A DNA stretch of 39,186 nt from Clostridia bacterium. GTDB lineage: Bacteria > Bacillota > Clostridia > Christensenellales > Borkfalkiaceae. Position numbers and translations under genes: made by a program. Positions 1 through 7,900 of this stretch are shown one piece after another; within the stretch, counting starts at the first letter, position 1, and every line of letters begins with the position of its first letter. The DNA lies in assembly GCA_014804975.1 (NCBI GenBank), contig JAAUYT010000037.1, positions 1 to 39,186 of the forward strand, read 5' to 3'. The notes under the pieces are model-generated. The model did not search any database, was not told the DNA's origin, and worked only from the letters and a program-made list of their open reading frames with translations.

Positions 1-2
1 CG

Positions 3-122
3 GGGTATCTTATAAAGGCGCGCGAATTCTTTTCGCAGTACGAGTGGAAGAGCGCGGAAGAGATTTCGGAAAAATACGCCCTGCCTTCGGCGTTTAAGGC
101 TTTTATGGAATGGATTAAATAA
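3..122 (+). CDS. C-terminal fragment of an unidentified protein
   Basis: An open frame enters from the left edge and ends at TAA 120-122, giving 39 residues that finish FKAFMEWIK. The fragment is rich in aromatic and charged residues (FFSQYEWKSAEEISEKY). This is compatible with the helical tail of a GT4-type glycosyltransferase, but it is too short to assign. The bidirectional terminator directly after it supports a genuine gene end. I do not recognise the family. Confidence 0.6.
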   Translation, partial: GYLIKAREFFSQYEWKSAEEISEKYALPSAFKAFMEWIK

Positions 123-123
123 T

Positions 124-153
124 AAAAAAGTCGCACGCAAGCGTGCGACTTTT
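124..153. terminator. Bidirectional intrinsic terminator
   Basis: A perfect 9-bp stem (GTCGCACGC 130-138, loop AA, GCGTGCGAC 141-149) has an A-run before it and a T-run after it. It lies between convergent genes, so it can end both the partial plus-strand gene and the minus-strand XRE gene. The T-run overlaps the stop of the XRE gene at 152. Confidence 0.85.
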
Positions 154-397
154 ATTTATCTTTTTTAGATTCCATACAAAAAATATCATCGTATTCCACA
201 TTTAGAATTTGTTTGAGTAAAATAATTTCGTCGGGATAGAGGTGCCTTTGTCCGACTTCGATTTTTGCAAAAGCGCTTCTTGTTATATCGCAGCCGTTGA
301 TTTGCAGCTTGGTTGCGACGTATTCCTGCGTATATCCCGCCTTCTCCCGAAGCCGTCTTATATTGTTCCCGATTTGTTTTTCAATATTCGAATTCAT
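152..397 (-). CDS. XRE-family (Cro/CI-type) HTH regulator
   Basis: The protein has 81 residues and is almost entirely one HTH_3 domain, with IGNNIRRLREKAGYTQEYVA followed by the recognition-helix region ITRSAFAKIEVGQR. Known members of the family bind palindromic operators as dimers and often repress themselves and a divergent gene. I chose ATG 397 because GGCGGA lies just upstream; an in-frame GTG at 421 has no ribosome binding site. It is divergent from the lipoprotein gene at 516, and two identical-geometry palindromes in the shared gap are its likely operators. The target assignment is inferred from position. Confidence 0.85.
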   Translation of the reverse strand: MNSNIEKQIGNNIRRLREKAGYTQEYVATKLQINGCDITRSAFAKIEVGQRHLYPDEIILLKQILNVEYDDIFCMESKKDK

Positions 398-416
398 AAA
401 ATTTCCGCCAAATATC

Positions 417-434
417 TGCACTTAATTCGGTGCA
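417..434. promoter_or_regulatory. Putative operator 1 of the XRE regulator
   Basis: The palindrome TGCAC-N8-GTGCA lies between the XRE start codon (397) and the -35 box of the divergent lipoprotein promoter (440). It has the same half-sites and 8-base spacer as the site at 473-492. Binding here could affect both promoters. Assignment to this regulator is inferred. Confidence 0.55.
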
Positions 435-439
435 AACGC

Positions 440-468
440 TTGACATTATTATAATTTCCCTTTATAAT
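440..468 (+). promoter_or_regulatory. Consensus sigma-70-type promoter of the lipoprotein gene
   Basis: TTGACA (440-445), a 17-base spacer and TATAAT (463-468) match the consensus exactly. Initiation would fall near 475, inside the downstream palindrome 473-492. A promoter this strong flanked by two operators fits a normally repressed gene. Confidence 0.85.
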
Positions 469-472
469 CATT

Positions 473-492
473 TTGCACCCATATAAGTGCAA
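473..492. promoter_or_regulatory. Putative operator 2 of the XRE regulator
   Basis: The palindrome TTGCAC-N8-GTGCAA covers the expected transcription start of the lipoprotein gene. Together with 417-434 it brackets the promoter, with centres about 57 bp apart. This arrangement is typical of repression by a dimeric HTH protein. Confidence 0.55.
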
Positions 493-515
493 TACATTCA
501 AAGGAGAAGAAAAAA

Positions 516-1232
516 ATGAAAAAAGGAATTGCAGCGATTTCCGCGGTTACAATGGCGGCGGTAATGTGTGTGGGCTTAGTTGCTTGCGGAGATTCGAAGT
601 CGGAGGCGGAAAAGATCGTTTCCGAAGAGGTTACCCAAGCGGAGTGGGAGGCGGCATTCGCAGAAGAAAATTTTGCAAATTGCAAATTGGTGCTTACTAC
701 AATATATGCATACAAGGGAACAATAACGGAAGCTCGTGAGAGTTCGTCGGGAGGCACCATTATAAATGGTCAAGTTAGCGAGGCGAAACAAACAATTACG
801 AGTACTTACATTCAAGACGGGGCAATGGTGCACTGTAATCTGAAAGCAGTAAGCAAGGGCGGAGCCGATCTTATGATTCCGGATGGTGAATCCGAGTACT
901 ATTGGGCGGACGGCAACAGATACACTGTGACAAAAAAAGGCGTGACGGTGGAAGAGGGCGTAGAAATGGTAACTATTTATAGTATGGTTCCTAATATTAG
1001 TGATAAATATCAATATTTTGAATACAGCAAAGAAGCAAAGGGATACGTTTATAAACAGGGCGCTCCAAATTCTAACGAATATTTTGGAAGCGGAATTTTC
1101 AAATTTCAAAACGGAAAACTCGCCGCTTGTATTTTCTCGGATACGGAAACGTATGATGAGGGCATGGAAAGCGTAACGGAAACGTTTGTATTCACTTACG
1201 GCGGGCAGACGATTACGTTGCCGAAGGTTTAA
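516..1232 (+). CDS. Small secreted lipoprotein controlled by the divergent XRE gene
   Basis: The protein has 238 residues. A signal peptide with a KK start and a hydrophobic stretch ends in lipobox LVAC, with the lipidated Cys at residue 24 followed by GDSKSEAEK. The mature part is mainly beta-forming and ends FTYGGQTITLPKV. That is a common ending in LolA/LppX-like lipoproteins, but the fold is only a guess. AAGGAGA at 501-507 sits well before ATG 516. The gene stands alone between its own promoter and the terminator at 1261. It likely works on the outer face of the membrane; the function is not known. Confidence 0.85.
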   Translation: MKKGIAAISAVTMAAVMCVGLVACGDSKSEAEKIVSEEVTQAEWEAAFAEENFANCKLVLTTIYAYKGTITEARESSSGGTIINGQVSEAKQTITSTYIQDGAMVHCNLKAVSKGGADLMIPDGESEYYWADGNRYTVTKKGVTVEEGVEMVTIYSMVPNISDKYQYFEYSKEAKGYVYKQGAPNSNEYFGSGIFKFQNGKLAACIFSDTETYDEGMESVTETFVFTYGGQTITLPKV

Positions 1233-1260
1233 GAAAAACCTTTCAAAATTCACAAATCAA

Positions 1261-1286
1261 CCGCGTTGACAAGAACGCGGTTTTTT
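1261..1286 (+). terminator. Terminator of the lipoprotein gene, overlapping the tmk promoter
   Basis: Stem CCGCGTT (1261-1267), loop, AACGCGG (1274-1280), then six T. It ends the lipoprotein transcript. The -35 box of the next promoter (1266-1271) lies inside this hairpin, so one short stretch both stops and starts transcription. Confidence 0.85.
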
Positions 1287-1294
1287 GTTATAAT
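1266..1294 (+). promoter_or_regulatory. Promoter of the tmk-rimM-trmD-rbgA-rnhB-yraN operon
   Basis: TTGACA (1266-1271), 17 bases and TATAAT (1289-1294) match the consensus exactly. The expected start point, 1301-1303, is only one to three bases before ATG 1304, and no Shine-Dalgarno sequence is present. The operon's first gene would therefore be read from a leaderless or nearly leaderless mRNA. Confidence 0.85.
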
Positions 1295-1303
1295 GGACGC
1301 ATT

Positions 1304-1936
1304 ATGAACGAGAATACGAAAAGAGGAAAATTTATCGTTTTCGAGGGGCTTGACGGAAGCGGGAAAACGACGCAGATGAAACTGCTTTCCAAATTTTTGG
1401 AGAGCAAAGGCGAGCCGTGCTATTCTACGCACGAGCCGACCGATTCGCCCTTCGGCGGACTACTCAAAAGCTGTCTTACGGGCAGAATCGATACGGACGA
1501 GCGGGCGATCGCCGCGCTCTTTGCGGCGGACAGGCTCGACCATATTACGAATAGCGTAAACGGGATAAAAAAGAAACTCGACGAGGGCGTGAACGTCTTC
1601 TGCGACAGATACTACTTTTCGTCCTTTGCCTACAACGGGGAGTTCGTACCCTTCGAGTGGGTCGTCGAACTCAACCGCCCCGCAAGGGAAATTCTGCGCC
1701 CCGATTTGACGGTGTTCATCGATCTTCCTTCGGACGAGAGCATGAAGCGGGTCGCGCGCCGTAGAGAGGTGGAACGCTACGAAACGACGGACAAGCAGAA
1801 AAAAATCCGCGAACGGTTCTATTCGGCGTTCAAGCGTTTCCCCGATGAAAAGATCGCGATCGTTACGAGCGAAGAGGATAAAGAGAGAACGCAGGCGAAG
1901 ATTCGCGAGGCGGTTTTACCGCTGTTCGGTTTGTAA
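1304..1936 (+). CDS. tmk: Thymidylate kinase
   Basis: The 210-residue protein has the usual family length. It phosphorylates dTMP to dTDP in the cytoplasm for DNA synthesis. The P-loop is EGLDGSGKTTQ at residues 14-24. The FCDRYYFSSFAY stretch carries the DR(Y) motif, and RRREVERYE is the arginine-rich lid region. It is the first gene of a six-gene operon and is followed by rimM after a 9-base gap holding AAGGGG. Its start codon lies at or beside the predicted transcription start without a ribosome binding site. No alternative in-frame start lies between the -10 box and this ATG. Confidence 0.95.
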   Translation: MNENTKRGKFIVFEGLDGSGKTTQMKLLSKFLESKGEPCYSTHEPTDSPFGGLLKSCLTGRIDTDERAIAALFAADRLDHITNSVNGIKKKLDEGVNVFCDRYYFSSFAYNGEFVPFEWVVELNRPAREILRPDLTVFIDLPSDESMKRVARRREVERYETTDKQKKIRERFYSAFKRFPDEKIAIVTSEEDKERTQAKIREAVLPLFGL

Positions 1937-1945
1937 GGGGCTTTT

Positions 1946-2440
1946 ATGGACTTAGTCATCGGCAAAATTTTAAAACCGCAGGGGATACGCGGCGAAGTGA
2001 AGGTGCTGCCCTACACGGACGGCGCGGAGGTTTTCTGCGATCTCAAACGCGTGTTTATTGACGGCGTTGAATATAAAATCTTAGGCGCGCGCGTTGGGGA
2101 CGGTACGGCGTATCTTGCCCTTCGCGGCGTGCCCGACAGGAACGCAGCCGAGCTCTTGCGCGACAAGGAATTGACCCTTCCCCGCGAAGAGGCGCCCGAG
2201 CCCGAAGAGGGGAGCTATTACATTGCCGACGTCTTGGGAAGCGAGATCGTGACGGATACGGGAAAGGTTTTGGGAACGCTCAAAGATATCCGTCAGGCGG
2301 CGACGGATATTTACACGCTCGAAACGGAGAGCGGAGAAATTCTCTTCCCCGCGGCGAAGGGCGTTGTTCTTTCCATTGATATTGAAAACAAAAAAATGAC
2401 CGTTTCGGAGAAGCGGTTCAAGGAAGTGGCGGTACTGTGA
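1946..2440 (+). CDS. rimM: Ribosome maturation factor RimM
   Basis: The protein has 164 residues. RimM helps mature the 30S subunit by binding protein S19 and the head of 16S rRNA. The N-terminal beta-barrel begins with the typical IGKILKPQGIRGEVKV. The C-terminal PRC-barrel part includes YYIADVLGSEIVTDTGKVLG and the closing ILFPA region. AAGGGG precedes ATG 1946. Its stop overlaps the GTG start of trmD (GTGA), which couples the two genes as in many bacteria. Confidence 0.95.
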   Translation: MDLVIGKILKPQGIRGEVKVLPYTDGAEVFCDLKRVFIDGVEYKILGARVGDGTAYLALRGVPDRNAAELLRDKELTLPREEAPEPEEGSYYIADVLGSEIVTDTGKVLGTLKDIRQAATDIYTLETESGEILFPAAKGVVLSIDIENKKMTVSEKRFKEVAVL

Positions 2441-3102
2441 AAATTACCATTCTGACCCTCTTCCCCGAAATGTTTACGCCGCTTGAAAAGAGTATTATCG
2501 GCAGAGCGCAAAACGACGGGAAGGTGCAAATACAAACCGTGAATATCCGCGACTATACCGAGGACAAGCATTTGAAGTGCGACGATTATCCCTTCGGCGG
2601 CGGCGCGGGCATGGTGATGACGGTTCAGCCCATCGGCAGCGCGGTCGAAGCCCTAGATCCCGACCATAAGGCGCGGCGCATCTATCTTTCCCCCAAGGGG
2701 AAACGGTTTTGTCAGGAGAAGGTGTTCGAGCTCTCTGCGCTCGAACATATTCTGCTTTTATGCGGGCACTACGAGGGCGTCGATCAACGCGCGATCGATT
2801 TGTTTTTCGACGAGGAGCTCTCGATCGGGGACTACGTTTTAACGGGGGGCGAGCTTCCCGCAATGGTGGTTGCGGACGCGGTTGCCCGCTATGCGGAGGG
2901 GGTGCTCTCTCCCGAATCGCTCGTGGACGAGAGCTTTTCGGAAAATCTTTTGGAATATCCGCAGTACACCCGCCCCGTCGAGTATCGGGGACAGAGGGTG
3001 CCCGAAATTCTTCTTTCGGGCGATCACGCAAAAATCGATTCTTGGAGAAGGGAACAGGCTCTTAAAATCACGAAAAAGAACCGTCCCGATTTGCTGAAAT
3101 GA
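2437..3102 (+). CDS. trmD: tRNA (guanine-N1)-methyltransferase TrmD
   Basis: TrmD uses S-adenosylmethionine to methylate G37 next to the anticodon, which prevents frameshifting. The 221 residues lack any long C-terminal extension. Visible are ILTLFPEMF at the N-terminus, DDYPFGGGAGMVM, LLCGHYEGVDQR and the trefoil-knot motif SIGDYVLTGGELPAMVVADA. It starts with GTG inside the rimM stop and overlaps rbgA by ATGA. rplS, which often follows trmD in Bacillota, is absent here. Confidence 0.96.
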   Translation: MKITILTLFPEMFTPLEKSIIGRAQNDGKVQIQTVNIRDYTEDKHLKCDDYPFGGGAGMVMTVQPIGSAVEALDPDHKARRIYLSPKGKRFCQEKVFELSALEHILLLCGHYEGVDQRAIDLFFDEELSIGDYVLTGGELPAMVVADAVARYAEGVLSPESLVDESFSENLLEYPQYTRPVEYRGQRVPEILLSGDHAKIDSWRREQALKITKKNRPDLLK

Positions 3103-3947
3103 AGACGGTGCAATGGTACCCCGGGCACATGGCAAAAGCCATGCGTATGCTCGAAGAAAATCTTAACTTAGTCGACGCCGTGCTGTTGGTGCTTGACGCG
3201 CGCGCGCCGCTCTCTTCCTATAATCCCCGCCTTGAAAAGCTCGTCAAGAACAAACCCGTTTTATTCGTGTTCAATAAGCGCGATCTTGCAGACTTCAAGT
3301 CGGAGGAAATCGGCGAAGCGTTTAGGGCAAAGGGAAAAGAGGTCGTCTTTATCTCCGCAGTCAAGGGACAGCCCCGTCCGCTTTTGAACGCCATGTCGGC
3401 CGTTACCAAAGAGAAAGCGGAGCTGCTTAAAAATAAAAATTCCTCCCGCCCCCTGCGCTTTATGGTGGCGGGCGTTCCGAACACGGGCAAGAGCTCGCTT
3501 ATCAATCTTCTTTCGGGCGGCAAGAAAGCAGTTACGGGCGACAAGGCGGGCGTGACGCGCTCTAAGCAGTGGGTCAAGTGCGGGGAAGTGGAGCTTTTAG
3601 ATTCACCGGGGCTCATGCCGCCCGCGCTCGAAAATCAGACCTTTGCAAGACGGCTTGCGGCGCTTGGCTCCGTCAACGACGATATTTTGGAGTTTGACGA
3701 AATCGCGCTCTTCGTTTTGGAAGAGCTCGCATCTTCCTACCCCGACCGTTTGAAAGAACGGTACGGGATCGAGGGCGGAACGCCTCTTGAAATGCTCGAA
3801 GCGCTGTGTAAGAACCGCGGTTTTTTGTTAAAGGGGAACGACTTTGATTACGAGCGCGGCGAACGCGCACTTATCGACGATTTGAGAAAGGGACGATTAG
3901 GCGCTCTTACTTTTGATAGTAAAGAGGAAATAAATTCGCTGTTTTAA
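3099..3947 (+). CDS. rbgA: Ribosome biogenesis GTPase RbgA (YlqF)
   Basis: This 282-residue circularly permuted GTPase acts late in 50S assembly in Gram-positive bacteria. The permuted order is visible: the G4 motif NKRD (about residue 58) precedes the G1 loop GVPNTGKSS (about 125-133) and G3 DSPG (about 168). The start VQWYPGHMAKAMR is characteristic of the family. The C-terminal helical domain is present. It overlaps trmD by four bases and is followed by rnhB after two bases. Confidence 0.95.
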   Translation: MKTVQWYPGHMAKAMRMLEENLNLVDAVLLVLDARAPLSSYNPRLEKLVKNKPVLFVFNKRDLADFKSEEIGEAFRAKGKEVVFISAVKGQPRPLLNAMSAVTKEKAELLKNKNSSRPLRFMVAGVPNTGKSSLINLLSGGKKAVTGDKAGVTRSKQWVKCGEVELLDSPGLMPPALENQTFARRLAALGSVNDDILEFDEIALFVLEELASSYPDRLKERYGIEGGTPLEMLEALCKNRGFLLKGNDFDYERGERALIDDLRKGRLGALTFDSKEEINSLF

Positions 3948-3949
3948 TT

Positions 3950-4585
3950 ATGGACGAGCTTACCTACGAAAGAGAATTTTTCAATAACGGCTATTCGCTC
4001 GTTGCGGGCGTTGACGAGGTCGGCAGAGGCCCGCTCGCGGGTCCCGTGGTCGCGGCGGCGGTGATTCTTCCGCTCGAAGAGGAGAAGCGCATTTTAGGGA
4101 TAGACGATTCCAAAAAGCTCTCCAAAAAGAAGCGGGAATGCTTGGCGGAGAAAATCAAGGAAGCGGCGGTTGCCTACGCAATCGAAGAGGTCGACGAAGA
4201 GACGATCGACGAAATCAATATTTTACAGGCGACCCGCCTTGCCATGAAGCGGGCGATAGAAAAACTTTCGCCCCGTCCCGACTTCGTTTTAACGGACGGG
4301 AATATGACGCTCGATATTAGTGTGCCGCAAAGAAGTATCGTCAAAGGGGACGCGAAGGTCGCTTCGATCGGGGCGGCAAGCATACTTGCAAAGGTGTACC
4401 GCGATACGCTCATGGAAAAGTACGCTACGGCGTTTCCCTATTACGGGTTCGAACGCAACGCGGGCTACGGCACGAAAGCGCATATCGAAGCGATTCGGGA
4501 GATTGGAATATGTACGATTCACCGCAAGACTTTCATAAAAAAGTTTTGGGACGGAAAGCGGAAGATCAAACCGCAAAATACTTAA
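3950..4585 (+). CDS. rnhB: Ribonuclease HII
   Basis: The 211-residue protein cleaves the RNA strand of RNA-DNA hybrids and removes single misincorporated ribonucleotides. The catalytic start GVDEVGRGPLAGPVVAAAV carries Asp22 and Glu23. DDSKKLSKKKR and LTDGN follow, and ASILAKVYRD is the typical late motif. Its last 76 bases overlap the start of yraN in another frame. No strong ribosome binding site stands right before ATG, which fits coupling to rbgA two bases upstream. Confidence 0.95.
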   Translation: MDELTYEREFFNNGYSLVAGVDEVGRGPLAGPVVAAAVILPLEEEKRILGIDDSKKLSKKKRECLAEKIKEAAVAYAIEEVDEETIDEINILQATRLAMKRAIEKLSPRPDFVLTDGNMTLDISVPQRSIVKGDAKVASIGAASILAKVYRDTLMEKYATAFPYYGFERNAGYGTKAHIEAIREIGICTIHRKTFIKKFWDGKRKIKPQNT

Positions 4586-4869
4586 AAAAACACGGTTATA
4601 AAATTATCGAACGCAATTTTAAAACGCCCTTCGGCGAGGCGGATATCATCGCTTTCAAAGACGGCTGGTATTGCTTCGTAGAGGTCAAGGCAAGGGAGAG
4701 CGACGCGTTCGGGCTTCCCGCCGAGGCGGTGGATAACCGCAAAAGGGAGCGCTACCGCAAAATTGCTTGGTATTTCTGTAATATGAAACGGCAGGAAGTG
4801 CCGTGTAGATTTGATATCGCATCAATTTATGAAGGCGAGTTGGAATATTTTGAGAACGCATATATTTAA
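4510..4869 (+). CDS. yraN: YraN-family (UPF0102) putative nuclease
   Basis: The 119-residue protein has the family hallmark GRKAEDQTAKYLKKHGYKII near the start. The nuclease-like core FGEADIIAFKDGWYCFVEVKAR has the restriction-endonuclease-fold pattern ExD...ExK (GEADII, FVEVKAR). The cellular role of YraN is not settled. The ATG at 4510 has GGGAGA upstream, but this start makes it overlap rnhB by 76 bases, an unusually long overlap. The conserved part begins soon after this ATG. It closes the operon and is followed by a terminator. Confidence 0.88.
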   Translation: MYDSPQDFHKKVLGRKAEDQTAKYLKKHGYKIIERNFKTPFGEADIIAFKDGWYCFVEVKARESDAFGLPAEAVDNRKRERYRKIAWYFCNMKRQEVPCRFDIASIYEGELEYFENAYI

Positions 4870-4878
4870 TTGATTTTC

Positions 4879-4909
4879 GTCCCGTGCGCTTTTGCGCACG
4901 GGACTTTTT
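4879..4909 (+). terminator. Operon terminator after yraN
   Basis: An 11-bp stem (GTCCCGTGCGC, loop TTTT, GCGCACGGGAC) is followed by five T. It ends the tmk-yraN operon. No convincing promoter was found between it and the next gene at 4965; TATAGG at 4952-4957 is the only weak -10 candidate. Confidence 0.9.
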
Positions 4910-4964
4910 ATATGATTAAAAAATTTTCTTTCTGTCAAAAATTCTCATTTGTATAGGAGAGTTT

Positions 4965-7900
4965 ATGACGGAGCTTACGGAAAAAGAAAAAGGTAAAATA
5001 TCCTTTCATACGGCAATCCCGCGGTACGCGGGTTATTGCGATTGCTTTTTGAGCACGAAAATACAATTTCGCTTGGAAAACCAAAACGACAGAAGCGTGC
5101 TTCTCAAAGTCAGGGGCGGGGAGAGCGAGCTCTTTCTTCCCTTTGAAAAAGAGGCGGAAGTGGGCTTCGAGAGCGCGGTATCCTTGAACGCGGACAAAGT
5201 ATTCTCGCCCCGCTTTTTGGCGGAAAACGAAACGATCAGAAATTTCACTTTCCACGCCGATCTTTTTTGCGGTGACGAAAAGATAACCTCGAAAGAGGCG
5301 GAAATCACCGCGCTTCCCTTCGACTATTGGGAAGGGCTTTTCGGCGTTCCCGAAAAGGTCTCCTGCTTCGTGCGCCCGCGGGCGTTTCAGACGGCGCGCG
5401 TCGTAAAGGAAGTGAAGCACCGTCTTTTAAGGTGCGGCGTAAGAGATTTTTGCGGCTACGAAAACGCGGATAAGAGCGAAGTTAAGAAGGCGGTCGCGGC
5501 ATTCTTTTCCGCCGTCAAGGAGATGGGGTTCACCAAATCGGGCGGCTTCGATCTATCCTATCCGTCGCTTGCCTCTCCGCCTGCGGTGACCTCCGCACGC
5601 AAGACGGACGCCTTCCGCCTTGCCCTCTTTACGGCGGCGTGTATGGAGCGGGCGGGGCTTCACGCCGTGCTTGCGCTCTCGAAAAATAAAGTCGGCGTGG
5701 GGGCGTGGCTCTTCGACAGCTGTTTTTTGGAGAGCTCCTTCGACGACTTGAAAACGGTGGAACGCTATCTTAGGGACGATCACCTTGCGTTCTTTAATGC
5801 GGAAGACCTGTTCACGGAGAGCGTAGCGGAAGCGTCAGATTCCGAAGAGCGCTTTTTGCGCGAGCTCAAAGCGGATGCATTCGATTGCTTTGTCGATATT
5901 GCCCGTTGCCGCACTGCGGGCTTTGTGCCCTGTCCCGCGCGCGGGGAAGTCGGCTGCGGACTGTACGGAGAGAGCGAAGAGAACACGCCGAAGGTGGGCA
6001 AGGCGTTTGCGCGGCAGGGCAAGGAAAAGCTTTGGGAGAGGGGACTTTTGGACTTCTCCTCGCGCAATCCGCTTCTCGATTTTAAGGGAAAGAACGCCCT
6101 GCAAGTGCTTGCGCCCGATGCGGATATTCTTATGAAATATCTTTCAAAAGACGGGTTAAAGCTCACGGGCGGCGGAAAGGTCGACTGCGGGCGCGAACTG
6201 CTTGACGAGGTGAAGGACGGCGTTTTGAGAACGGCGCTCTCCCCGCGCGAGACGGAAGCGGTTGCGGGCAAATTAAGGCGCAGGAACCGCGAGGCGGTCG
6301 AGGAGACGGGCGCGAAGATTTTATTTCTTGCGTGCGGGTTCTTGAAGTTCGGCGCGAGGGAAGAGCGCAAATGCGCCCCCGTCGTTCTGCTGCCCGTAGA
6401 GCTCAGCCGTGCAAAGGGGAAGGAGGGATATGCGCTCACCTCTTCGGGGGAGTACTTCGTCAACCTGACCCTCGTCGAATATTTGAAACAGGAATACGAA
6501 ATCAATTTAAGGGGGATCGAAAATTCCGCGCTTTCCGTCAAGGAAATTTTAAACGTTTTCAGGAAGGAGACCTCCTCTATGGCGGGGTGGGAAGTGAGCG
6601 GGGAGCTCTATCTTTCGACCTTCTTCTTTCAGCGTTTTTTAATGTGGAACGACTTGAAGGAGCACTTTCAGGAGTTCAACAAGAACCGCGCCGTGCGTGC
6701 GCTCTACTTCGGAAAGTCGCAGGAGCTGTCCGCACAGGAGAGCGAGCCCGAAGCGGAGGATATGTCGCTGCCCCTTCCCTCGGACGCGTCGCAGCGAAAG
6801 GCGCTCGCTCTTTCTAAAAGCGGCAAAAGCTTCGTTCTGCACGGTCCCCCCGGCACGGGCAAGAGCCAGACCATTACGAACATGATCGCGCTTGCGCTCG
6901 AAAAAGGGAAAACCGTCTTATTCGTCGCGGAGAAGAAGGCGGCGATCGACGTCGTAAAGCGGCGGCTCGACGAGATCGGGATCGGTGATTTCTGCTTGGA
7001 GCTCGGCTCCAAAACGGACTGCGGAGAAGCGTTTAAACAGCTCGACAAAACCCTGCGTTTAAAAGGGAAGTCGAATGAAGAGGACTTTGCAATTACGGAA
7101 GAATATAAAAGGGCGCAGAAGGAGCTTGCCGCCATGCAAAACGCCCTGCACGAAAAGCGCAAACTGTCCCTCTCCGTGCACGAGGCGATCACGAAGTTTT
7201 TCGAACGCAAGAGCTATCCCGATATTTTGAAGATGGGCGGTGATTTTTACGAGTCGCTCGATGAGGTGAAATTTATAAAGGCGCGGGAGCTCATCCTTTC
7301 CGCCGCTGCCGCCGCAAAGGAGTGCGGGGGCGTGTTCAATTCCCCCTTCGAGAACTTCAATTTGAAAGAGTACTCTCCCGCCGTGCGCGACAGAGCGGTG
7401 TTTGCGGGGCGGGCGCTTTTAGGGGAAGCCGCGCACTTTAAGTGTTTTCTCTCCCTCGTGCTCGACTTTTTCAAGCAGAAAATTTCCTCGTTCACCGAGG
7501 AGAGAGCGAACGCGCTTGCAAAGGTTTTAAGCGGACTTCTTTCGGGAAAATACCGCGCCTATTTTGAGGGCGTGACCGCAGAAGAATTTTCCGCGTTCAG
7601 AAGCGCGAATCTTCGGCTTGATTCCTGTCTTGCCTTTTATGAAAAGCATTTCAAAATTCTCTTGAATCTCGAAGAAGAGTTCACTGCGCTCGAAGAGTTT
7701 TTAAAGTCGGGCGGGGACTATAAATTGAACCGCACCGCGCTTTCGCTCAGAAAACGGTTGGAGCGCGTTGCTCTTCGTCCGCTTTCGGAAAAGGATATTC
7801 CGAAGTATATCGAGGCGGCGGTCGGCGTGTTCAGCGCGCGCAAACAAATTGCGGCAAGTCCGCTTGCAAAGAGCTTTATTGACCGCGGCGGGCGCATTTC

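Noticed and set aside
576-1253. A 225-codon open frame antisense to the first lipoprotein
   Set aside because: No start signals or recognisable features; the plus-strand gene has a promoter, ribosome binding site and lipobox.
2495-3031. Antisense open frames within trmD and similar shadow frames in other GC-rich genes
   Set aside because: Arg/Pro-rich translations without start signals, opposite to well-conserved genes.
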